Below are positions 8,744 through 15,205 of a DNA stretch of 64,000 nucleotides, piece after piece. The notes under the pieces were generated by a model that did no database searches, was not told where the DNA came from, and worked only from the letters and a program-made list of their open reading frames with translations. The position numbers and the translations under genes were made by a program. Origin of the DNA: Phycisphaeraceae bacterium (GTDB taxonomy: Bacteria > Planctomycetota > Phycisphaerae > Phycisphaerales > UBA1924). Position 1 is the first letter of the stretch; the number at the start of each line of letters is the position of its first letter. The stretch is taken from contig JAHBXB010000006.1 in NCBI GenBank assembly GCA_019636655.1, forward strand, positions 62,001 through 126,000, in the 5' to 3' direction.

Positions 8744-8759
8744 GACGGCTAGACAGTCG

Positions 8760-9149
8760 CTACGACGCAGGGGCAATCGATTCGGCGACCAGGATCGTCC
8801 GCTCGCCACGCTCCACCGACTTCTTCTGGATCAGCCTGCCGCGGATGGTGACGGGCATGGAGTCCAGCGCGGCGGCGTCGCTCGCCACGCGGGAGACGTC
8901 GACCTCGATCGGCTTGGCGTCGTCACTCGGCGGCTGGAGGATCCAGCCGGTGTGCTCTCCCCCTATTGCCATGATGCCGCCGCGAAGGCGACCTGTGCGC
9001 TCAACCATGCCGGCATCGTTGGCAGGCGCTGGCGTGCCTGGTTCCGCGGCGGCCGGGGTGGACTGGCCGGATGGTGCTGGGGCAGGCGTTGGTGCCGGTG
9101 CGGCGCACGCGGCGAGGGGCACGAGGAGTGCAAGCAGCAAACGCTTCAT
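8760..9149 (-). CDS. Putative lipoprotein, small beta-rich domain
   Basis: A 129-residue protein with a clear lipoprotein signal (MKRLLLALLVPLAAC, lipidated Cys15), then about 35 residues rich in Pro/Ala/Thr, then a compact domain of about 75 residues ('GRLRGGIMAIGGEHTGWIL ... VTIRGRLIQKKSVERGERTILVAESI'). That domain reads like a small OB-type barrel of the kind used to describe one substance relative to a reference. AGGA lies 6 nt before the ATG at 9149. It converges with the DUF4340 gene with only 16 nt between them. I do not recognise a named family. Confidence 0.6.
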   Translation of the reverse strand: MKRLLLALLVPLAACAAPAPTPAPAPSGQSTPAAAEPGTPAPANDAGMVERTGRLRGGIMAIGGEHTGWILQPPSDDAKPIEVDVSRVASDAAALDSMPVTIRGRLIQKKSVERGERTILVAESIAPAS

Positions 9150-9185
9150 GGGGTGATCCTGTGAGGCCAGGGTCGAGCGAGGGCC

Positions 9186-9869
9186 TCATCCCGAGGATAC
9201 CGCGCCGATCGGTCGCGGCGTCACCGCGACTGGTAGAGCGTTCCCGCACTCCGAGCAGTGGGGGGACTGGCCGATGGGGTAGCCGCATCGCTCGCACTGG
9301 GATCTGGAACGCCGCCAGCGACGCCGGAACGCACCAATGCCGAGCACGAGCGCCGCCGGGAGACCACCGTACAGCAGCACGCCATACAGAAACCCCGGCC
9401 ACACCGGCTGAACAGGCAGCCGCTTGTTGGCGATGTGCCATGTCATCCCGTTTGGTTCGACGGTGGTCCACGCCTGCGAGCCGAGGCCAACCCCGGATCG
9501 TGCGAACGAGGAGTCACCGGTGTCGATCAGCCCCTGTGTGCCATGGAACGCGTCGCAGGCGAGCGCGGGAAAGGGCCAGCCCGCGACCAGGATCTCCCGG
9601 CGGCACCACGCGATGTCACCGGCTCCGAGGGCCTGGTCCTCCCGGAGCAGGGGGACGTAGCCAACCATGACCAGCACCGAGAGGCCGCGGGCGGAGCGTC
9701 CATCCACCGTGGAGACCTCGAGAAACCCTTCCCGCTCGGGCCACTGCGTCCATTCCGGTCGTTCGTACGAGAGGTCGCTGTTCAGGAGGATGCAGAGCCA
9801 CGCGGCGGCGACGTTCGCCAGCACTCCGATCGCGAGGAATCCAGCCAGGATGATCGCTGCCCGCTTCAT
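9186..9869 (-). CDS. Membrane protein with C-terminal zinc ribbon (paralogue B)
   Basis: A 227-residue hypothetical protein: N-terminal membrane helix (about residues 4-30), a soluble loop region, a second membrane helix at about 160-185 ('WPGFLYGVLLYGGLPAALVLGIGAF'), a basic stretch, and a C-terminal zinc ribbon CERCGYPIGQSPHCSECG. Its start codon overlaps the stop of the neighbour (ATGA at 9866-9869), so it is translationally coupled to it. The two proteins share the same layout, including the 'VWPGFL' motif before the second helix, which points to a tandem duplication. Similar ribbon-tailed membrane proteins are common in planctomycetes; their function is unknown. Confidence 0.7.
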   Translation of the reverse strand: MKRAAIILAGFLAIGVLANVAAAWLCILLNSDLSYERPEWTQWPEREGFLEVSTVDGRSARGLSVLVMVGYVPLLREDQALGAGDIAWCRREILVAGWPFPALACDAFHGTQGLIDTGDSSFARSGVGLGSQAWTTVEPNGMTWHIANKRLPVQPVWPGFLYGVLLYGGLPAALVLGIGAFRRRWRRSRSQCERCGYPIGQSPHCSECGNALPVAVTPRPIGAVSSG

Positions 9870-10492
9870 GGACGGGTGTGCCCGCACTCGGGGCACTGCG
9901 CGAGGTTGCCGACTGCATATGCGCACCGCGCGCACAAGCCCCGGCGCACGCGGGCCCCGCGCCGCCATGCGATCGGAACGGCGGTCAGTACCCACAGCGC
10001 CGCCCCGAAGGTGACCGAATCGATGAGAAACCCGGGCCACACGGGGACCCACGGCAACGCGCTGGCGCGAATCCGGGAAGCGATAGCGTCAGGCAGTTCG
10101 ATGACCCCGCGGCGAGCGACGATCGAAGCGCCGCCGGTGGCGATCAGCGGCCCGTGGTCCGCGAGGTAGGTCATCTCCAGTGCCCGGACCGGGAACCCGA
10201 AGGACCACGTGTTGACCTCAAACCTCGGAACCGGGGCCCTCGTTCCTCCGGGGGGGCCGAACTCGCCGGCGCTGCGAGTCTGAGCGCACGTCCGCCACAG
10301 GTTCCATGAAACGACCGTCGAGCCCGGCGCCTCCCAGTGCCCGGGCACGCTGCAGGGCCACTTCGACGCTGGAAGCGTGGCCTCGCCGGTCATCTGGCGG
10401 TCCAGGAGCAGGAACGACGACCACGATGCGGCGACTGTGGCCAAGGCGCCAAGCAGCAGGAACAACCCGAGGATCGAGAGGCGACGGCTCAT
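9866..10492 (-). CDS. Membrane protein with C-terminal zinc ribbon (paralogue A)
   Basis: A 208-residue hypothetical protein with an N-terminal membrane helix ('LSILGLFLLLGALATVAASW'), a soluble middle of about 110 residues, a second membrane helix after 'VPVWPGFLIDSVTFGAALWVL', a basic stop-transfer stretch and a C-terminal zinc ribbon CARCAYAVGNLAQCPECG. It overlaps the paralogue that follows by 4 nt. The ribbon is on the cytoplasmic side if the positive-inside rule holds. Function unknown; no enzyme motif is visible. Confidence 0.7.
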   Translation of the reverse strand: MSRRLSILGLFLLLGALATVAASWSSFLLLDRQMTGEATLPASKWPCSVPGHWEAPGSTVVSWNLWRTCAQTRSAGEFGPPGGTRAPVPRFEVNTWSFGFPVRALEMTYLADHGPLIATGGASIVARRGVIELPDAIASRIRASALPWVPVWPGFLIDSVTFGAALWVLTAVPIAWRRGARVRRGLCARCAYAVGNLAQCPECGHTRP

Positions 10493-10540
10493 AGGCGATC
10501 CGATCGCTGTGGGCGCGGCCCGGCGCTCGCGAGCCGGTTG

Positions 10541-11482
10541 CTACGCCTCCGAGAAGTCGTACCGCGCCGAGTAGACACCGGTGGTGAGCCAGCGGATCTG
10601 GCGGAGGATGTCGTTGGCGAGGCTGGAGGCGCCGAAGCGGAACCACTCCGGAGTCAGCCAGCGATCGCCGAGGGTCTCCTTGACCATGACCAGGTAGTGA
10701 AGGGAGAGCTTCGCGGAGGCGATGCCGCCCGCTGGCTTCATGCCGACCATGTGACCGGTAGCGAGATGGTGGTCGCGGATGGCCTCGAGCATGATGAGCG
10801 TGACGGGGAGCGTCGCCGCGGGCTGGACCTTGCCGGTGGACGTCTTGATGAACCCGCCGCGGCAATCGCCGGACGAATCGGCCATGGCCTCGATGGCCAG
10901 GTCGCTGGCTCGCCGAACACTGTCGTAGGTCTCGAGCTCGCCGGTCTCGAGGATGACCTTGAGGTGCGCGTGGGTGCCGTCGCAGCGCTCGCACGCGGCG
11001 TGGACCTCGCGGATCTCCCGGGCCACCTCGTCGTAGCGGCCCGCGAGGAACGCGCCGCGGTTGATGACCATGTCGATCTCGTCCGCGCCGTCGTCCACGG
11101 CCCGGCGTGTGTCCTCGAGGCGTACGTCGAGCGGGTACTGGCCGCTGGGAAACCCTGTTGCCACCGAGGCGACCTTGATGTGGCGCCCGCCGGCTCGGGC
11201 CAGTTCTTCTTTCGCGAGCGCGACGAACGTGGGGTAGACACAGACCGCGGCGACCGATGGCAGTTCGGCCGATTCCAGCGCCAGCCCGTCGCCGGGACGG
11301 ATCGCCTTGCGGCACAGAGCTCGGACCTTCTCCGGCGTGTCCTTTCCCTCGAGGGTGGTCAGGTCGATCATCGACATGGCCAGCAGCAGCCCGGCGAGCT
11401 TCGCGGGCTGCTTGATCGATCGCGCCTGGAACGACGCGGCGCGAGCCTCGAGCATGACACGATCAACGGTCCGCAGTTTCAT
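10541..11482 (-). CDS. deoC: Deoxyribose-phosphate aldolase
   Basis: A 313-residue class I aldolase that splits 2-deoxyribose 5-phosphate to acetaldehyde and glyceraldehyde 3-phosphate in nucleoside breakdown. The family blocks are present: 'SVAAVCVYPTFV', 'KVASVATGFPSG', 'DEIDMVINRGAFLAG', 'LKVILETGEL', the Schiff-base lysine in 'GFIKTSTGK' and 'GMKPAGGIAS'. It is longer than the E. coli enzyme, like the eukaryote-type DeoC. The ATG at 11482 has GAGA about 7 nt upstream; an in-frame ATG at 11512 would add ten residues. It lies 26 nt downstream of the cyclophilin gene. In other bacteria deoC often sits with aldehyde dehydrogenases that remove the acetaldehyde; here an ALDH16-like pair lies at 52-56 kb. 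Confidence 0.95.
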   Translation of the reverse strand: MKLRTVDRVMLEARAASFQARSIKQPAKLAGLLLAMSMIDLTTLEGKDTPEKVRALCRKAIRPGDGLALESAELPSVAAVCVYPTFVALAKEELARAGGRHIKVASVATGFPSGQYPLDVRLEDTRRAVDDGADEIDMVINRGAFLAGRYDEVAREIREVHAACERCDGTHAHLKVILETGELETYDSVRRASDLAIEAMADSSGDCRGGFIKTSTGKVQPAATLPVTLIMLEAIRDHHLATGHMVGMKPAGGIASAKLSLHYLVMVKETLGDRWLTPEWFRFGASSLANDILRQIRWLTTGVYSARYDFSEA

Positions 11483-11508
11483 GGCCGGTCTCTGGGAAAC
11501 CTCGGGGA

Positions 11509-12525
11509 TCACTTTCGGATGGGGACGGTGCGAGGGTCCTGCAGCGGCCGCGGGCCCTCGCCGTACGGGGGCGCATCAACAAGTTTCGCGGTGCGGATGA
11601 CCGGCGGGTTCGCGGGGCGGTCGCGTCCGTCCGACCCCGGCGGGAGGATCGGCGTCCGCGCGATGGCAAGGATTGTCTCCGCACCGCTGACACAGCGTCC
11701 AAACGACGTGTACCGGCCGTCGAGTGCCGCCGTGCCGTCGCGGCTGAGGCAGAGGAAGAACTGCGAGCCCGCGGTGTTCGGGTCGTCGTTCCTCGCCATC
11801 GAGACCACGCCGAAGTCATGGGGCAGCGTGCTGGGCTCCAAGTCGATGTTGTAGCCCGGGCCCCCTTCGCCCTTGCCCGTGGGGTCGCCGACCTGGATAA
11901 CAAAGGGGTTGCCCTGCTGGTTGACGGCCACGACGCGGTGGAAGATCACGTCCGTGTAGAACCCGCCCTCGACCAGTTCGCGGAAGTTCCACGCGGTCGT
12001 CGGGGCGGCGTCGGGCCGGAGTTCGATCTCGATCGATCCCGCCGTGGTGTCGAGCACCACGTGCTTGTCGACGTAGGCGCGGAAACCGGAGTAGACCCGG
12101 CGGCGCGAGTCGAGGGGGAACCGGGGCATCCCGGAGACAGGGTCGATGACGACCGGGTAGGCGGCCGAAACCATGGGCTGGATGACTACGGCGGGACCGA
12201 CCTTCTTGCCGCCGACGAGCAGCTGGGCGTAGACGACCTTGGGAGTCTGCGTCGTCCACAGCGACGGGAAGATCGCGGCGATGTCGACCCCGCCGGGCTG
12301 CACCGGCTTCTGGTCGAGGACCTTGGCGGTTTCGGGTTCGAGCAGCGCGATCTCGGCGGCGCCATCGACACCGGCGGGCATCGCCACCGTCATCGGCGCG
12401 GCACGGTTGATCCCGTAATAGGTGCGGTCGGGCGAGAGCTGGGCATTGGCAAGGTGCGCCCAAAGCCCAAGGCAGACCGCGGCGACGAGGGCCGCGCGGG
12501 CTCGGTCAAGCATGTCGTGGCGCAT
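11509..12525 (-). CDS. Exported peptidylprolyl isomerase, cyclophilin type
   Basis: A 338-residue protein with a Sec signal peptide (hydrophobic 'AALVAAVCLGLWAHLANA' near the N-terminus), about 140 residues of an N-terminal domain with no family I recognise, then a cyclophilin domain at about residues 165-320. Cyclophilin active-site elements are seen: 'IFHRVV' (catalytic Arg), 'IQVGDPTGKGEGGPGY', 'GVVSMARNDDPNTAGSQFFL'. It probably helps fold exported proteins in the periplasm. AGGAGG lies 9 nt before the ATG at 12525. deoC follows 26 nt downstream. Confidence 0.88.
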   Translation of the reverse strand: MRHDMLDRARAALVAAVCLGLWAHLANAQLSPDRTYYGINRAAPMTVAMPAGVDGAAEIALLEPETAKVLDQKPVQPGGVDIAAIFPSLWTTQTPKVVYAQLLVGGKKVGPAVVIQPMVSAAYPVVIDPVSGMPRFPLDSRRRVYSGFRAYVDKHVVLDTTAGSIEIELRPDAAPTTAWNFRELVEGGFYTDVIFHRVVAVNQQGNPFVIQVGDPTGKGEGGPGYNIDLEPSTLPHDFGVVSMARNDDPNTAGSQFFLCLSRDGTAALDGRYTSFGRCVSGAETILAIARTPILPPGSDGRDRPANPPVIRTAKLVDAPPYGEGPRPLQDPRTVPIRK

Positions 12526-12661
12526 TCGCGGGGTCCTCCTGGGCGGCTGGAATAGGACTGTACCGCCTGGGCCGCAGAGCGTCTCGACATTGGAGGTCGG
12601 AAGTTGGCACCGCGACACGCTGAATATGGGGCGTGTCAGTTCGCGGAACATCGCAACGCGA

Positions 12662-13420
12662 TTAGCGAGAGGCCGACGACGTGGCCGGGCCATCGAGCAT
12701 GTTCCACGCGCCCTCGATCTTCTCCTGGGCTCGTGGATCGACATCGTTGGTCGGCAGCATCGCGATGAACCGGGAAGCCGAGTCGGCAAACCAGGCGACG
12801 CTCATGTCCACGCGCATCACGTTGGTCCCCACCCGGTGGCTGAAATCGGCGTAGGTGCGCATGCTGTCTGAGACGACGGCGAGCGTCGGCTGGCTGAACA
12901 AGGTAAACCTCCGCCCATCCGAGGTGGACGAGCGGTAGTGGTAGTTGCCGATGATCTGCCCGTCCTCAAGGCCGTTCCAGCGGCGCGAGTAGCGTGCCAG
13001 CGAGTGCTCGCCGCGATGAGATGGGCAGTAGAAGACGCCGGGTGCATCCAGGTACTGGCCGGCGTAGAGGTGACCAAGGCCATCCCAGGCATCCGCGGGT
13101 GCTTCGAGTCGCAGCGTGTCCATCTGTTCCGGGGAACCAGCATCCCGGTACTGCGCCGAGAAAACGCTCGGTGGGAACTGATCGTGGTAATCCTCAACGT
13201 ACATCGCCACACCAAGGCCATGCTGGCGCACGTTCGATGAGCACACCACCCTGCGGGCCGTCTCGCGGACCATCGCGAGGCTGGGCATCAGCAGGCTGAT
13301 CAGAACGCCGATAACCCCAATGCTGACCAGAATGTCAGCAAGGGTAAACCCTCGCCGATTCGAAGGGCCTGCCTTTACAAATGTTGCGCGGGATGAGTGG
13401 CCGGACGCCATGCGTGCCAC
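12662..13420 (-). CDS. Pseudopilin-like protein with prepilin N-terminus
   Basis: A protein of about 252 residues with a type IV prepilin/pseudopilin leader: a basic lead ending in RRG, cleavage before FTLADILVSIGVIGVLISLLMPSL, then the long hydrophobic helix. The body has 'ARRVVCSSNVRQHGLGVAMYVEDYHDQFPPS', close to the DUF1559/H-X9-DG pseudopilins that are abundant in planctomycetes, but a final DG motif is not clear. Start: a GTG at 13420 has GGAGGG 5 nt upstream; ATG at 13411 is the alternative, 14 nt from the same site. The gene is divergent from the sigma factor gene. Confidence 0.82.
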   Translation of the reverse strand: MARMASGHSSRATFVKAGPSNRRGFTLADILVSIGVIGVLISLLMPSLAMVRETARRVVCSSNVRQHGLGVAMYVEDYHDQFPPSVFSAQYRDAGSPEQMDTLRLEAPADAWDGLGHLYAGQYLDAPGVFYCPSHRGEHSLARYSRRWNGLEDGQIIGNYHYRSSTSDGRRFTLFSQPTLAVVSDSMRTYADFSHRVGTNVMRVDMSVAWFADSASRFIAMLPTNDVDPRAQEKIEGAWNMLDGPATSSASR

Positions 13421-13730
13421 TTGAACCCTCCAGCGATACCCCACCTGTTGAGACTGTACAAAGAGCCGACGCTTGGAGCAAGAGCCTTGTTCGCTCTCGG
13501 GCGAAAAAAACGCCGTCTACCCTAACGTTTTCCTTTTTCGCCCTTCACAATGAAGGCAGGTCCGGGTTACGCTACATTAGCGATTTCAGTGGGTGGGAAA
13601 CACGATCAGGGGACGCATCCGTGACACCGAGTTTGTCGTATCAAGTGGCGTGGCCGTGTTTTGCGGCCAAGGCATCTCCACGAATCGAGTGCCGTTCCTG
13701 GTTGACTGCATCGGGCGCAGCCCGAATCGG
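13421..13730. other. Divergent intergenic region, pseudopilin / sigma factor
   Basis: No gene is seen in this 310-nt stretch, although an open frame for the sigma factor continues upstream to 13593. It is clearly richer in A and T than its surroundings around 13490-13580. It holds an inverted repeat and a small hairpin (listed separately) and must contain promoters for both directions. I could not assign a convincing -35/-10 pair. Confidence 0.6.
13499..13556. promoter_or_regulatory. Inverted repeat plus hairpin, possible operator
   Basis: A perfect 10-bp inverted repeat, GGGCGAAAAA (13499-13508) and TTTTTCGCCC (13534-13543), separated by 25 nt. It runs directly into a second perfect element, CCTTCA-CAA-TGAAGG (13542-13556). 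The pair lies between the divergent pseudopilin and sigma/anti-sigma genes and could bind a dimeric regulator. No T-run follows either stem in the right place, so a terminator is unlikely. Regulatory role is inference from position and symmetry. Confidence 0.4.
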
Positions 13731-14324
13731 ATGAGCGCGATGACCTCGTCTCCTTCCGATGCGATCCATGAAGCCGATCTGCGCTTGATGCAGCGTGTCG
13801 CGAGCAACGATCAATCGGCGGTCGCCGATCTGTACGACCGGTTCGGTTCTTTGGTGTATCGCTTGGCTGTTCAGGCGATGCCGACCCGGGCGGATGCGGA
13901 AGACGCGGTACAGGAGATCTTTGTCCGCTTGTGGCGCACGGCGGGTCGGTACGACCCCAAGCGAGCAGCCCTGGTGACCTGGGTCATGCTGATCTCGCGG
14001 CGGCATCTGGTGGATCGGTTGCGGAGGGCCAAGGCCCGGCTCAAGCCCTCGGCGCTGGACGAACGCCAGGCCCAGCCGGAAGCGATGACCGATGTGGTCG
14101 GAAGGAACATGGACCGGGACGAGCGATTCAACGCCTTGCTGGCGCGAGTCTCGAAGTTGCCGGAACTGCAGAAGACGGTGGTGATCAGGGCATATCTGGG
14201 GGGCCAGACCCTCAGGCAGATCGGGGAAGAACTCAACACGCCGATTGGAACGGTTAAATCGGCCCTCAGCCGCGCCCTCGTACGACTTCGAGAGCGCGGG
14301 CCTACCGAGGAACTTTCGCCATGA
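13731..14324 (+). CDS. RNA polymerase ECF-type sigma factor
   Basis: A 197-residue sigma-70 family factor with region 2 ('LYDRFGSLVYRLAVQAMPTRADAEDAVQEIFVRLWR') and region 4 ('LPELQKTVVIRAYLGGQTLRQIGEELNTPIGTVKSALSRALVRLRE'), joined by a short linker; no regions 1 or 3, as in the extracytoplasmic-function class. It resembles the SigK-type group, which pairs with RskA-like anti-sigma factors, and such a gene follows with a 4-nt overlap (ATGA at 14321-14324). The start is uncertain: ATG 13731 and 13740 fit the homologous region, no good ribosome site is seen, and the frame stays open upstream. Confidence 0.92.
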   Translation: MSAMTSSPSDAIHEADLRLMQRVASNDQSAVADLYDRFGSLVYRLAVQAMPTRADAEDAVQEIFVRLWRTAGRYDPKRAALVTWVMLISRRHLVDRLRRAKARLKPSALDERQAQPEAMTDVVGRNMDRDERFNALLARVSKLPELQKTVVIRAYLGGQTLRQIGEELNTPIGTVKSALSRALVRLRERGPTEELSP

Positions 14325-15115
14325 CGACGTACGAACTCTTGGAAATGGCAACCCTGGACGCGATGGGCCTGCTCGACGACGAAGAGCGGGAATCGTTCGA
14401 ACGGGCGTTCTTCGCCGCGGCGCCGGCGGTGCAGGCCCAGATCCGTCGGGAGCAGGCCCGGTTGGCGCGCAACGACGCCATCCTCCCCGCGGGCGAGCCG
14501 CCGGCGGGGCTGCGCGCCCGCGTGCTCGCGGCGGTCCGTGATGCCATGCAGGCCGTCTCCGGCCGGACGATTGCCGGTCGCATCTCGCCGGCGATCCTGC
14601 CGAGCCGCGGGGTCTCGCCGGTGTGGCGTGCCGCGGCGATCGGGTGTGTGGCCGCGTCGATCGTTTTCGGGCTGACGACCGCCCACATGCGCAGCCAGTT
14701 CGACAACATCACCAAGCAGCTGAGCCTGGATCTCGAGACCGCTGCGTGGATCAGGGATTGGGGACCGCGGTTCGAGCAGCGTCTGTTCGATCCAGGCACC
14801 CGCTTCGTGTCATTCTCGGGCGAGGCCAGCGGGCGCGCGGTGCTGCTGATGGACAACGCCACGGGCAGCGGGCAGCTCCTGTTCAAGGACCTGCCGGCAT
14901 CCGAGGGCACCTACTCGCTGGCGATCGTCGACAGCGAGGGGAACCCCGTCGGGACCGCGGTGCTGACGTTCAAGTCCGCGGGGAACAAGTCGTTCCAGCC
15001 GATCAAGGGGTTGGACCTCAAGTCGATCCCGGAAGGGTGCTCGCTGGCAATCCTGGCGCCTTCGGAAAAAGCCGCTGGCCGGCAGACCCCGCTCCTCCGG
15101 AGCGCGGGAACCTGA
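14321..15115 (+). CDS. Anti-sigma factor, RskA-like
   Basis: A 264-residue membrane protein that likely binds and inhibits the sigma factor encoded just upstream. The N-terminus ('TYELLEMATLDAMGLLDDEERESFERAF') is the helical RskA-type sigma-binding segment. A single membrane helix lies at about residues 102-122 ('SPVWRAAAIGCVAASIVFGL'), and the C-terminal extracytoplasmic part carries the RskA_C pattern ('GRAVLLMDNATGSGQLLFKDLPASEGTYSLAIVDSEGNPV'). No zinc-binding HxxxCxxC motif is seen. The gene overlaps the sigma gene by 4 nt and is followed by a strong terminator, making a two-gene unit. Confidence 0.85.
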   Translation: MTTYELLEMATLDAMGLLDDEERESFERAFFAAAPAVQAQIRREQARLARNDAILPAGEPPAGLRARVLAAVRDAMQAVSGRTIAGRISPAILPSRGVSPVWRAAAIGCVAASIVFGLTTAHMRSQFDNITKQLSLDLETAAWIRDWGPRFEQRLFDPGTRFVSFSGEASGRAVLLMDNATGSGQLLFKDLPASEGTYSLAIVDSEGNPVGTAVLTFKSAGNKSFQPIKGLDLKSIPEGCSLAILAPSEKAAGRQTPLLRSAGT

Positions 15116-15138
15116 GTTGATCACGAATCAAGAATGGA

Positions 15139-15175
15139 GCGGGCCGGGCGAGCGTCGCCCGGCCCGCTTTCGTTT
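15139..15175 (+). terminator. Strong intrinsic terminator after anti-sigma gene
   Basis: A perfect 13-bp GC-rich stem (left arm 15139-15151, right arm 15155-15167, 3-nt loop GCG) followed by TTTCGTTT. It ends the sigma/anti-sigma transcript. The convergent coiled-coil gene ends at 15206, so the stem may also stop read-through from that side, though its T-run favours the plus strand. Confidence 0.85.
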
Positions 15176-15205
15176 GATCCCTGCGGGATTCACCGGGTTG
15201 ATCGG

